Position numbers and translations under genes: made by a program. The notes under the pieces were generated by a model that was not told the origin of the DNA, made no database searches, and saw only the letters and a list, made by a program, of their open reading frames with translations. Below, in pieces: positions 15,740 to 24,423 of a stretch of 40,132 nt of DNA (within the stretch, counting starts at the first letter, position 1; every line of letters begins with the position of its first letter). Source of the stretch: Bacteroides sp. UBA7335 (GTDB taxonomy: Bacteria; Bacteroidota; Bacteroidia; Bacteroidales; Bacteroidaceae); assembly GCA_002471185.1 (NCBI GenBank), contig DKPL01000083.1, positions 1-40,132 on the forward strand, read 5' to 3'.

Positions 15740-15900
15740 TAGGTCTTTTGCTTGATTCTGAATAATCTTAAGTTTTATATTGTTTACTTTTATAGCCTTA
15801 TCAAAGGATGAAACACTACTTAGCTATGGCTTGAGTGTTGCAAATGAGAAGTAGGTGAAAATATAGCTTTGATTATTCAGAATCTCTGTATTAAGACCTA
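15740..15900. repeat. 161-bp region bounded by nested perfect inverted repeats
   Basis: The outer arms taggtctt (15740-15747) and aagaccta (15893-15900) are perfect complements. The inner arms gattctgaataatc (15754-15767) and gattattcagaatc (15871-15884) are also perfect over 14 bp. The arms are separated by 6 and 8 bp on the two sides and enclose a 103-bp centre without a gene. The right outer arm includes the stop codon of the MATE gene. It may be a structured 3' end shared by two convergent genes or a miniature inverted-repeat element. Confidence 0.75.
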
Positions 15901-17280
15901 GACAGTCAAAGAACTTTCTATGTTTGCCTTATATCTTCTTCTTCTTCTATAAAGTGCAAGAACGCAAAAGAAAGTAAGTAGCTCTGATACCGGAACAGCT
16001 AACCATACTCCGGGTTTTCCTAAAAATAGAGGAAGTAGTACGAAGCAAATTATCATAAACACAAAACCACGTAAGATTGTGATGATGGTTGCATTCCGGA
16101 TTTGCTCAATACTCTGAAAGTATCCAATAGAAATAATATTGACAGCAAACGGTATAAAGCCTAAAGCAAATAGTGGGAAACCATGAGTAGCAATGGCATG
16201 TGCCGGTGCCGATGAACTGATAAACATAGATACTATGTACGAATCAAAGCAGATGGTTATTGCTATCAATGTTCCGCCACATACTAATGCTGTGCGAAGC
16301 GCCACACGTAACGTTTCATTAACACGCTGAGTTAAGTTTGCTCCATAATTATAGCTTATAATAGGTTGTGCCGATTGCGATATCGAATTATAAAGCATAA
16401 ATATGATTGGGAAAAAATAACAAGCTATACTAAAAGCAGCTACTCCATCTTCTCCCATTTCGCGCATGAAAACATAGTTGCCACATAGCATCATTGATGC
16501 AATGGCTAGTTCGCAAAGAAACGACGAAAACCCTAAGTTGCAAATATACATGGTATTACGAAGGGTTAATCGCAAGCTTTTTCGACTCATCTTGATGGGT
16601 ACAAAGTGCAAAACACTCTTTTGTTTCGATAAAAAGAACAACATTAAAACGACTCCTAATAATGTACCGATACCCGTTGCAAATGCTGCACCAAACATTC
16701 CCCACTTAAATACGAAAATGAATAAATAATCGAAAATAATATTGATGATGGCAGAAACCACAGAACAAAACATGGCATAGCGAGGAGCACCACTCAAACG
16801 AACGAAAAATCCGGCAGAGCAAATAAGTGCATTGGTGGTAAGAAATGGAACAAATCCATACATATAGTCTTTGCCTAATGTGAGTAATCGGTCGGAACAG
16901 CCAAATATATACAATACTTCATCAGGAAATGATAATACGATTATGGTACATATCAATAAAAAAAGAGAAGATATGCCAAGGGCTTGTGTCATATTGATGC
17001 GAGCCGACTTGTACTTATTGGCCGATAAGTGGATGGAGGCTACAATAGAAGCTCCCATACCAAACATTAGTCCGATTCCTGTTGAAAAAAGAAATAATGG
17101 AGCTACAATATTTATTGCAGCCAACGCATCGCTTCCTAGACCGTGGCCTACAAAAATGCCATCGGTTATAATAAATACTGCACTAAATAGCATACCCAAC
17201 AGCGTAGGGTATAGCATTCTGCGAAATAATGATGGGATATCTTCTTTCCCAAAATCTATGCTGTCTTTTAGCTCTTTCAT
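15898..17280 (-). CDS. MATE-family multidrug/cation exporter
   Basis: A 460-residue inner-membrane antiporter of the MATE family with about 12 hydrophobic helices. Near the N-terminus, LLGMLFSAVFIITDGIFVGH and the following GSDALAAINIVAPLF are the classic MATE helix 1 motifs, repeated in weaker form in the second half (ISQSAQPIISYNYGA). It probably extrudes cationic drugs with Na+ or H+. The start ATG 17278-17280 was chosen because the in-frame TTG 11 codons upstream lies within the -7 element. It is divergent from a Crp/Fnr regulator, which is a natural candidate for its control (inference). It resembles the MepA-like subgroup; the substrate is not predictable. Confidence 0.92.
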   Translation of the reverse strand: MKELKDSIDFGKEDIPSLFRRMLYPTLLGMLFSAVFIITDGIFVGHGLGSDALAAINIVAPLFLFSTGIGLMFGMGASIVASIHLSANKYKSARINMTQALGISSLFLLICTIIVLSFPDEVLYIFGCSDRLLTLGKDYMYGFVPFLTTNALICSAGFFVRLSGAPRYAMFCSVVSAIINIIFDYLFIFVFKWGMFGAAFATGIGTLLGVVLMLFFLSKQKSVLHFVPIKMSRKSLRLTLRNTMYICNLGFSSFLCELAIASMMLCGNYVFMREMGEDGVAAFSIACYFFPIIFMLYNSISQSAQPIISYNYGANLTQRVNETLRVALRTALVCGGTLIAITICFDSYIVSMFISSSAPAHAIATHGFPLFALGFIPFAVNIISIGYFQSIEQIRNATIITILRGFVFMIICFVLLPLFLGKPGVWLAVPVSELLTFFCVLALYRRRRRYKANIESSLTV

Positions 17281-17310
17281 GAATGAATTATTTTTGTTTT
17301 TTTTCGGCTG

Positions 17311-17318
17311 CAAAGTTA
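17311..17318 (-). promoter_or_regulatory. Putative -7 promoter element of the MATE gene
   Basis: The minus strand reads TAACTTTG, a perfect TAnnTTTG, 30 bp upstream of the ATG at 17280. It decides the start: the TTG candidate further upstream falls inside the element. Confidence 0.55.
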
Positions 17319-17429
17319 CAGCTTCCTTTCTCTCAAAAAACTTACCATTTGGTAATTAATGAATGGTTTCACCCTAAAAAAAAGAGTTAGTTTTTAAGCA
17401 ATATTTATTTAATCTACTGTCTAAAATAA

Positions 17430-17437
17430 TACCTTTG
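17430..17437 (+). promoter_or_regulatory. Putative -7 promoter element of the Crp/Fnr gene
   Basis: TACCTTTG matches TAnnTTTG and is followed by TGGC and then ATGATG. The predicted start falls on or next to the first ATG, so the mRNA may be leaderless. Confidence 0.5.
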
Positions 17438-17441
17438 TGGC

Positions 17442-18020
17442 ATGATGACTTATAAGGAAAAGTTAAGTAAAGAGTATGCTTTATCAATTGAACAAATTGA
17501 ACGATTGCTCGATGAAATGACCTCTATAAATTTTCGCAAGGGGGAGTTTGTTGTGTCCGAAGGCGAGCGTAATAATCATTTGTATATTCTGAAAAGTGGA
17601 GTTTGGCGCAATTTTAGGTTGAACGAAGGGGAGGAGATGACTTTATGGTTTGCTTCTTTGGGAGAGTTTGTATTTCCGGTGTGGGGATACGCTTACGATG
17701 AACCTTCGAAAACAACAATTGAGGTTGAGGCCGACAGCGAAGCCTATATGATTTCTAAAAAAAGAATAAATGAGCTATGCTCCGAATCGTTAGAAATGGC
17801 CAATCTTTTTCGAACAGTATTCGAACATCATGCTTTTTGGATGGAGAACTTTCTTCTTTTCTTTGCCGATCATGTGAGTGCTCAGCAGCGTTATTTGGCT
17901 ATCATGCAAAAAAGCCCAGAGATACTTCAATCCGTGTCGCTGAAAAAATTGGCTTCTTACCTTTTTGTAACTCCACAATCGCTTAGTCGCATAAGAGCCG
18001 GTTTAAGAAAAAAGAGATAA
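17442..18020 (+). CDS. Crp/Fnr-family transcriptional regulator
   Basis: A 192-residue regulator with an N-terminal cyclic-nucleotide-binding-type beta-roll (about 20-115: FRKGEFVVSEGERNNHLYIL, then SGVWRNF) and a C-terminal helix-turn-helix SLKKLASYLFVTPQSLSRIR near 167-186. No Cys cluster of the Fnr kind is seen, and the cAMP-contacting Arg/Ser pattern of Crp is not evident, so the ligand is unknown. It is divergent from the MATE exporter and may control it. Two ATGs in a row (17442 and 17445) are possible starts, both 4-7 nt past the -7 element. The DNA-binding end is short and basic. Confidence 0.88.
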   Translation: MMTYKEKLSKEYALSIEQIERLLDEMTSINFRKGEFVVSEGERNNHLYILKSGVWRNFRLNEGEEMTLWFASLGEFVFPVWGYAYDEPSKTTIEVEADSEAYMISKKRINELCSESLEMANLFRTVFEHHAFWMENFLLFFADHVSAQQRYLAIMQKSPEILQSVSLKKLASYLFVTPQSLSRIRAGLRKKR

Positions 18021-18039
18021 TGGCTAAACCACAGCTTCA

Positions 18040-18642
18040 TCAAAAAGCTTGCTTCTTATATTGAATATTGTTTCCTTGTAAGGTTAATATTTGCTCATTG
18101 CCTACTGTAGCTATTGTTGCAGTATCGGTAAAGTTAAAAGACACTCCGTTGCCGATACTTTCGCCATGAAGTATGATTTGGTTTTTCTCTCCCGATAACT
18201 CCCACGATTTATATACCAATGTAGCCATTCGAATGGAGTGAGCTATGCCATTTATTTCAATGTCTATCCCCATCACTTTATCAGGTGCAATAGGGTCGGG
18301 CATAGTCCATTGACCAATGGCATTGGCATAGGTCGAATTTCCTACAATTTTAATGGCTTCATTGCCTTGCTTTGTCTTTCTGAAGATAACTTCGGTTGGG
18401 TTTCCTATAAGGAGGTTGGCATTGGAAACATTGGTCGAATCATCTATATAGAACCACAGTGTATCGATTGGATGTGATTGGCATAACTGAAGAGTATGCA
18501 TCGCCGAGCCTGGTCCAACTAGCCCAAATACAGTGTCATTGGTTGATTGACTTTTGCTGTTAGACTGATTGCTTTTACTAGCACAACTGCCCAATGTGAA
18601 AATAGTAACCGCAATGGTTATAATTACTGATAACTGTTTCAT
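18040..18642 (-). CDS. Lipocalin-like lipoprotein (PF12702-like)
   Basis: A 200-residue predicted lipoprotein. The start ATG 18640-18642 gives a signal MKQLSVIITIAVTIFTLGSC with the lipid-modified Cys at residue 20; an in-frame ATG five codons upstream is possible but unnecessary. After a Ser/Asn/Gln linker, the second half contains IGQWTMPDPI, INGIAHSIRMATLVYKSW and IILHGESIGNGVSFNFTDTA, which match the pattern of the Bacteroidetes lipocalin-like domain (PF12702), small beta-barrels of unknown ligand. Two related halves are suggested: the first half (TVFGLVGPG...DTLWFYID) is also beta-rich but less recognisable. It is convergent with the Crp/Fnr gene (19-bp gap) and divergent from dxs. Confidence 0.75.
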   Translation of the reverse strand: MKQLSVIITIAVTIFTLGSCASKSNQSNSKSQSTNDTVFGLVGPGSAMHTLQLCQSHPIDTLWFYIDDSTNVSNANLLIGNPTEVIFRKTKQGNEAIKIVGNSTYANAIGQWTMPDPIAPDKVMGIDIEINGIAHSIRMATLVYKSWELSGEKNQIILHGESIGNGVSFNFTDTATIATVGNEQILTLQGNNIQYKKQAF

Positions 18643-18755
18643 AATAATACGTTCCATTTTATTATTTAGATGTGCTAATGTACAATAAACTTGGTTAGCT
18701 TGGTTTTATTTGGCCATATTTCTATTATATTTATACCTATCATTCTATTTTTTCC

Positions 18756-18763
18756 TATTTTTG
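18756..18763 (+). promoter_or_regulatory. Putative -7 promoter element of the dxs-trkA-trkH operon
   Basis: TATTTTTG matches TAnnTTTG. An in-frame ATG at 18765 follows by one base and would lie at or before the transcription start, so it cannot be the dxs start; the ATG at 18786 gives a leader of about 19 nt. Confidence 0.55.
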
Positions 18764-18785
18764 CATGATTAATGCTAAAATGAAC

Positions 18786-20690
18786 ATGGAAAACGAATCC
18801 ATATATAACTTGCTAGACTCAATCGATACACCTGATGACTTAAGACACATGAGTGTCGAACAGTTACCTCAGGTTTGCGATGAATTAAGGCAAGCCATAA
18901 TTCAAGAATTATCAACCAATCCGGGGCATTTTGCGGCTAGTCTTGGGGTTGTCGAACTTACTGTGGCTTTACACTATGTGTTTGATACTCCCTATGATCG
19001 TATTGTATGGGATGTAGGGCATCAAGCCTATGGTCATAAGATGCTTACAGGTCGACGTCACATTTTTCATACTAATCGAAAATTTAAAGGAGTACGTCCG
19101 TTTCCATCGCCCGAAGAGAGCGAATATGATACTTTTACCAATGGACATGCTTCTAATTCTATATCTGCTGCATTAGGTATGGCAGTGGCAGCTCGCAAAA
19201 ATGGTGAGTTAGATCGTCATGTGGTAGCTGTCATAGGTGATGGTGCCATGAGTGGTGGGTTGGCTTTTGAAGGGTTAAATAATGCTTCTTCTACTCCCAA
19301 TAACCTTCTTATTATACTCAATGATAATGATATGGCTATTGATCGAAGTGTAGGAGGAATGAAACAATATCTCTTTAATCTTACTACTTCTAATAGGTAT
19401 AATCAATTACGTTTTCGTACTGCACAACTACTGACAAAGATGGGAGTGCTCAATGAAAATCGTCGCAAAGCACTCATTCGGTTTGGCAATAGCTTAAAGT
19501 CGATGGTGGCTCAACAACAAAATATATTCGAGGGAATGAATATTCGATACTTCGGTCCGATAGATGGACATGATGTGAAGAATATAGCTCGTGTGTTGCG
19601 CGATATTAAAGACATGGAAGGCCCAAAGCTACTTCATCTTCATACAACAAAAGGCAAGGGATTTGCTCCTGCCGAAAAGCAACCGGGTATTTGGCATGCT
19701 CCGGGATGTTTCAACCCCGAAACTGGCAAAAGATATATTGCTTCAAACGATGGACTTCCTCCTTTGTTTCAAGATGTGTTTGGACACAGCCTTGTAGAGT
19801 TAGCTCGTCAAAATCCGCGCATTGTTGGAGTCACACCGGCTATGCCTACCGGATGTTCTATGATTTATATGATGGAAGAAATGCCTGATCGCGCTTTCGA
19901 TGTGGGAATTGCCGAAGGACATGCTGTTACCTTCTCTGGTGGAATGGCCAAAGAGGGGTTAATTCCTTTCTGTAATATTTATTCCTCTTTTATGCAGCGA
20001 GCTTACGACAATGTAATCCACGATGTTGCCATTCAACGTTTGCATGTGGTATTTTGTCTTGATCGTTCTGGTATTGTTGGCGAAGATGGTCCAACACATC
20101 ATGGAGCTTTCGACTTGGCATATATGCGTCCTATCCCCAATCTGACTATTGCTTCCCCATTAAATGAACATGAATTGCGCAGGTTGATGTATACGGCTCA
20201 ACTACCCGATATGGGACCATTTGTGATACGTTACCCACGTGGGCGTGGAGTGTTAACCAATTGGGAATGTCCTTTCGAAGAGATTCCTGTAGGCAAAGGA
20301 CGTTGCTTAAAAGCGGGCGAAAATGTTGCTTTAGTCACTATAGGACCTATTGGAAATGTGGCTGCTCAGGCTATACTAAAGGCTGAGGGTGAAAATCCTG
20401 AATTAAATATCGGTCATTATGATTTACGCTTCTTAAAACCACTTGATGAAGAATTGTTGCATGAGGTGGGCAAACGATACGCTCGAATCATCACAGTCGA
20501 AGATGGAATTTTGGCTGGAGGAATGGGGAGCGCCGTGCTTGAGTTTATGGCCGATCATGGGTATTCACCTCGAGTAGAACGTATCGGTATTAATGATCAG
20601 TTTGTAGAACATGGATCTGTTGCCGAACTTTATCACCTTTGTGGTATGGATGAAGAGGGAATTTACAATGTTATTATCAATCAAAAATAA
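18786..20690 (+). CDS. dxs: 1-deoxy-D-xylulose-5-phosphate synthase
   Basis: A 634-residue thiamine-diphosphate enzyme condensing pyruvate and glyceraldehyde-3-phosphate, the entry step of the MEP isoprenoid pathway. Seen in order: NPGHFAASLGVVELTVALHY, VWDVGHQAYGHKMLTGRR, the ThDP/Mg motif GDGAMSGGLAFEGLNNA, NDNDMAIDRSVGG, HTTKGKGFAPAE, the pyrimidine-domain GIAEGHAVTFSGG, and DRSGIVGEDGPTHHGAFDLAYMR. Length fits the family. The start at 18786 (MENESIYNLLDSI) is favoured over ATGs at 18765 and 18780 because of the promoter position. Its stop codon shares one base with the trkA start (TAATG), which implies translational coupling with potassium-transport genes. Confidence 0.96.
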   Translation: MENESIYNLLDSIDTPDDLRHMSVEQLPQVCDELRQAIIQELSTNPGHFAASLGVVELTVALHYVFDTPYDRIVWDVGHQAYGHKMLTGRRHIFHTNRKFKGVRPFPSPEESEYDTFTNGHASNSISAALGMAVAARKNGELDRHVVAVIGDGAMSGGLAFEGLNNASSTPNNLLIILNDNDMAIDRSVGGMKQYLFNLTTSNRYNQLRFRTAQLLTKMGVLNENRRKALIRFGNSLKSMVAQQQNIFEGMNIRYFGPIDGHDVKNIARVLRDIKDMEGPKLLHLHTTKGKGFAPAEKQPGIWHAPGCFNPETGKRYIASNDGLPPLFQDVFGHSLVELARQNPRIVGVTPAMPTGCSMIYMMEEMPDRAFDVGIAEGHAVTFSGGMAKEGLIPFCNIYSSFMQRAYDNVIHDVAIQRLHVVFCLDRSGIVGEDGPTHHGAFDLAYMRPIPNLTIASPLNEHELRRLMYTAQLPDMGPFVIRYPRGRGVLTNWECPFEEIPVGKGRCLKAGENVALVTIGPIGNVAAQAILKAEGENPELNIGHYDLRFLKPLDEELLHEVGKRYARIITVEDGILAGGMGSAVLEFMADHGYSPRVERIGINDQFVEHGSVAELYHLCGMDEEGIYNVIINQK

Positions 20691-22030
20691 TGAAAATAAT
20701 TATCGCCGGTGCCGGTAATGTGGGCACACATCTTGCCAAACTTCTTTCGCGTGAAAAGCAAGATATCATTCTGATGGACGACGACGAAGAAAAATTGGCT
20801 GCACTTAGCAATAACTTCGACTTGATGACAGTTGTTGCATCACCTTCTTCTATCTCGGGACTAAAAGAGGCTGGGGTGAAAGAAGCTGATTTGTTTATTG
20901 CAGTAACTCCCGACGAAAGTCGCAATATGACAGCCTGTATGCTAGCTACCAATCTAGGTGCTCAAAAAACTGTAGCACGTATTGATAATTATGAGTATTT
21001 ATTGCCAAAGAATAAAGAGTTCTTCAAGAAGTTAGGAGTCGACTCTTTAATATACCCCGAGATGCTTGCCGCAAAAGAAATTGTCTCGTCAATGAAGATG
21101 AGTTGGGTGCGTCAATGGTGGGAATTCTGTGGTGGTGCACTGATTCTTATCGGAACTAAAATGCGTGAGAAAGCAGAAATTCTTGATATTCCACTTTCAA
21201 AACTGGGCGGTCCCAATACTCCTTATCATGTGGTAGCTATTAAGCGCGATGCTCAAACAATCATTCCGCGAGGCGATGATACCATCAAACTCAATGATAT
21301 TGTCTATTTTACTACTACTCGTAAGTTTATCCCATACATTCGTAAAATTGCAGGTAAAGAAGACTATGCAGATGTACGCAATGTTGTGATAATGGGTGGT
21401 AGCCGCATTGCTGTTCGTACTGCTCAGTATGTGCCCGACTATATGCAAGTGAAGATTATAGAAAATAGTCTAAGCCGTTGTAATCGTCTGACTGAACTGT
21501 TAGATGATAAGGTCATGATTATTAATGGTGATGGTCGTGATATGGATCTTTTGTTAGAAGAAGGACTGCGCAACACAGAGGCTTTTGTGGCATTGACAGG
21601 CAATTCGGAAACTAATATTCTGGCTTGCTTAGCAGCAAAACGTATGGGGGTAGATAAAACTGTGGCTGAAGTCGAAAATATAGATTATATCAGTATGGCT
21701 GAAAGTCTCGATATTGGAACTGTAATTAATAAAAAAATGATAGCTGCTAGTCACATTTATCAAATGATGTTAGATGCGGATGTTAGCAATGTAAAATGTT
21801 TGACTTTTGCCAATGCAGATGTGGCTGAATTTACAGTAAAAGCAGGTTCCAAAGCTACTAAACAACTTATTAAAGATTTGGGTCTTCCAAAGGGGGTTAC
21901 CATCGGAGGTATGATTCGTAATGGCGAGGGTATTTTGGTTACTGGCGATACATTAATTCATCCTGGTGATCATGTTGTTGTATTCTGTTTAAATATGATG
22001 ATTAAAAAGGTCGAAAAATTCTTCAACTGA
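20690..22030 (+). CDS. trkA: Trk potassium uptake regulatory subunit TrkA
   Basis: A 446-residue cytoplasmic gating subunit with two RCK units, each with an NAD-binding Rossmann fold followed by a TrkA-C domain. The first has GAGNVG at 7-12 with the acidic ribose-binding residue near D30; the second has GGSRIA at 236-241, slightly off the GxGxxG pattern. TrkA binds nucleotides and controls the TrkH channel. It begins in the dxs stop codon and ends in TGATG shared with trkH, so all three genes are translated in tandem. Confidence 0.95.
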   Translation: MKIIIAGAGNVGTHLAKLLSREKQDIILMDDDEEKLAALSNNFDLMTVVASPSSISGLKEAGVKEADLFIAVTPDESRNMTACMLATNLGAQKTVARIDNYEYLLPKNKEFFKKLGVDSLIYPEMLAAKEIVSSMKMSWVRQWWEFCGGALILIGTKMREKAEILDIPLSKLGGPNTPYHVVAIKRDAQTIIPRGDDTIKLNDIVYFTTTRKFIPYIRKIAGKEDYADVRNVVIMGGSRIAVRTAQYVPDYMQVKIIENSLSRCNRLTELLDDKVMIINGDGRDMDLLLEEGLRNTEAFVALTGNSETNILACLAAKRMGVDKTVAEVENIDYISMAESLDIGTVINKKMIAASHIYQMMLDADVSNVKCLTFANADVAEFTVKAGSKATKQLIKDLGLPKGVTIGGMIRNGEGILVTGDTLIHPGDHVVVFCLNMMIKKVEKFFN

Positions 22031-23481
22031 TGATTAATCTAAAAATGATATATCGCATCATTGGTTTTCTTTTATTAATAGAAGCTGTGATGTTGCTGGT
22101 TTGTTCAGGAGTAGCCTTTTTTTATAAAGGCGATGATCTGATGAGCTTTCTTTATTCGGCTGGTTTGTGTGTTTGTGTTGGTAGTTTACTGTTGGCTATC
22201 GGGCGCAAATCCGAAAGATACTTAGGACGTAGAGATGGCTATGTGATTGTAACAGTTGCTTGGTTGGCTTTCTCTATCTTTGGCATGTTGCCTTTTTATC
22301 TAAGTGGCTATATACCCTCTATTACCGATGCATTTTTTGAAACAATGTCTGGCTTTACTACTACAGGGGCTTCAATCTTAAATGATATTGAAAGACTTCC
22401 TCATGGACTGCTCTTTTGGCGTAGCATGACACAGTGGATTGGTGGCTTGGGTATTGTGTTCTTTACCATTGCAGTACTTCCTATTTTTGGAGTCGGTGGT
22501 ATTCAGGTGTTTGCAGCTGAAGCTAGTGGTATGGCGCATGATAAGGTTCATCCTCGTATTGGAGTTACTGCTAAATGGATTTGGAGTATTTATGCTGGTA
22601 TGACAGGAGCTCTTATTGTTCTCTTGGTATTTGGTGGAATGGATGTATTCGATAGTATTTGTCATGCTTTCACCACTACAAGTACGGGTGGATTCTCTAC
22701 AAAACAAAGCAGTGTAGCTTATTTTGATTCTCCTTATATTGAGTATGTAATTGCTATTTTTATGTTCTTTTCGGGCACTAACTTTACGTTGTTACTGTTT
22801 CTAGTGAGTGGTCGTTTTAAGAAATTCTTTAGTAATGCTGAGTTAAAATGGTATCTAGTTTCAGTCGTGATACTCACTTTAGCTATTGCTGTCGGGTTAT
22901 ATTTTCTTAATTCGATGGAAGGTGAAGAGGCTTTTCGTAAGTCTTTGTTTCAAGTTGTTTCGCTTCATACTTCTACAGGTTTCGCTACAGCCGATTATAT
23001 GACATGGGCACCTGTTCTATGGGGAATTCTAACTGTTATTATGTTGATGGGGGCTTGTGCAGGGAGTACCACTGGCGGTATCAAATGTATACGCTTATTG
23101 ATTTTAGCAAAAATCTCGCGCAATGAGTTTAAACATATCACTCATCCCAATGCAGTATTGCCGGTGCGTGTCAATAAACAAGTTATTTCTCCTTCGCTTC
23201 GCTCTACTATATTAGCATTTACATTTTTATATGCTTTTATATTAATAGTAAGTACTCTTTCGCTGATGTTTATGGGAATGGGGATGGTAGAGTCACTTGG
23301 GTGTAGCATCTCTAGTTTAGGCAATATGGGACCAGGTTTGGGTTATTTTGGACCTGCCAATTCTTGGTATGATGTGCCAACTGCAGGTAAGTGGGTCTTG
23401 TCGTTCTTAATGTTATTGGGTCGCTTAGAGATATTTACAGTATTACTACTCTTTAATTCTAGTTTTTGGAGAAAGAACTAG
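22030..23481 (+). CDS. trkH: Trk potassium transporter membrane subunit TrkH
   Basis: A 483-residue K+ channel-like transporter of the inner membrane. The repeated M1-P-M2 units show their selectivity-filter segments: FTTTGASIL, TTSTGGFSTK, HTSTGFATAD and, in the last unit, SLGNMGPGLGYFG. A GSTTGGIK segment links the third and fourth units and matches the intramembrane gating loop of TrkH. The start ATG overlaps the trkA stop by one base. The gene ends shortly before a strong bidirectional terminator. Confidence 0.95.
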   Translation: MINLKMIYRIIGFLLLIEAVMLLVCSGVAFFYKGDDLMSFLYSAGLCVCVGSLLLAIGRKSERYLGRRDGYVIVTVAWLAFSIFGMLPFYLSGYIPSITDAFFETMSGFTTTGASILNDIERLPHGLLFWRSMTQWIGGLGIVFFTIAVLPIFGVGGIQVFAAEASGMAHDKVHPRIGVTAKWIWSIYAGMTGALIVLLVFGGMDVFDSICHAFTTTSTGGFSTKQSSVAYFDSPYIEYVIAIFMFFSGTNFTLLLFLVSGRFKKFFSNAELKWYLVSVVILTLAIAVGLYFLNSMEGEEAFRKSLFQVVSLHTSTGFATADYMTWAPVLWGILTVIMLMGACAGSTTGGIKCIRLLILAKISRNEFKHITHPNAVLPVRVNKQVISPSLRSTILAFTFLYAFILIVSTLSLMFMGMGMVESLGCSISSLGNMGPGLGYFGPANSWYDVPTAGKWVLSFLMLLGRLEIFTVLLLFNSSFWRKN

Positions 23482-23502
23482 ACAATTTGTATGTTATATA
23501 CT

Positions 23503-23538
23503 AAAAAGGCTATTCAGCATTTACTGAATAGCCTTTTT
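23503..23538. terminator. Bidirectional terminator between trkH and cdsA
   Basis: A perfect 15-bp stem, aaaaaggctattcag (23503-23517) with ctgaatagccttttt (23524-23538), and a 6-nt loop. A/T runs on both sides serve the convergent trkH (plus) and cdsA (minus) transcripts. Confidence 0.95.
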
Positions 23539-23554
23539 AAGTATAAGTATATTG

Positions 23555-24391
23555 TTAGCAATTTATGAAATAGATATAAGCAGCAGCAGCAGGAATTGCC
23601 ATCAATGAACTATCAAAGCGATCAAGCATACCACCATGTCCGGGAAGTATTGCCCCTGAATCTTTAATGTGTAATTGACGTTTAAATAATGATTCAGTCA
23701 AATCTCCCCATGTACCAAATAACACAATAACAAGAGATAATCCAATCCACTCAATTGTATTCATAAATGGGAAAAAATGAGCCAATACAAACGAGAAAGC
23801 AATACATACTATAGCTCCCCCTATAGAACCCTCCCATGACTTTTTAGGTGAGATGCGTTCAAATAAACGATGTTTACCAATAAGTGATCCTACACAGTAA
23901 GCACCAGAGTCATTTAGCCATAAAAAGATAAATACTGCTAATGGTAAAATTGGATTATAGCTAATGCTCTCAGCTAATTCATTATTTTGAAAAGCCAAAA
24001 CGTTAAGCATGGCAAATGGTAATGCAATATATAATTGACTAAACATTGAGAATGCCCAATTGTATACGGGATTCTTTTTCTTTAAGTACAATTCGCTGAT
24101 GAATAAATACAATATCAACAACACATAGGGAATGAATATTTTGGAGCTATATGCTCCAATACAATATGCCATAAAAGCCATAAATAAATAAGCTCCTCCC
24201 AATGTCGTGATTGTCTTGTTTATTTCTACATCTTCTAACTTATTGACTAAGTTTCCAAACTCGCGAATGGTGAGTGAGGTAATGATAACAAATAAGCATC
24301 CAAAAGCCAGTGGGTTCCATAAAATACATCCCACTATAACTGCTACAAAGAGTATGCCTGTGATAGCCCTTATGATAAAATTATTCTTCAA
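23555..24391 (-). CDS. cdsA: Phosphatidate cytidylyltransferase
   Basis: A 278-residue inner-membrane enzyme making CDP-diacylglycerol from phosphatidate and CTP, the branch point of phospholipid synthesis. The C-terminal family signature is complete: SLFKRQLHIKDSGAILPGHG and then GMLDRFDS, matching the PROSITE pattern S-x-[LIVMF]-K-R-x4-K-D...P-G-H-G-G-x2-D-R-x-D. About eight hydrophobic helices precede it. SPKKSWEGSIGG is also conserved. It is third in rsfS-ftsH-cdsA, 32 bp after ftsH. Confidence 0.96.
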   Translation of the reverse strand: MKNNFIIRAITGILFVAVIVGCILWNPLAFGCLFVIITSLTIREFGNLVNKLEDVEINKTITTLGGAYLFMAFMAYCIGAYSSKIFIPYVLLILYLFISELYLKKKNPVYNWAFSMFSQLYIALPFAMLNVLAFQNNELAESISYNPILPLAVFIFLWLNDSGAYCVGSLIGKHRLFERISPKKSWEGSIGGAIVCIAFSFVLAHFFPFMNTIEWIGLSLVIVLFGTWGDLTESLFKRQLHIKDSGAILPGHGGMLDRFDSSLMAIPAAAAYIYFINC

Positions 24392-24423
24392 TGTAATAAA
24401 TGTTAGTTGTTTTACTGCTAAGA

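Noticed and set aside
18765..18785. Earlier start of dxs at ATG 18765
   Set aside because: It lies one base past the -7 element, so it would be at or before the transcription start; the family N-terminus fits ATG 18786.
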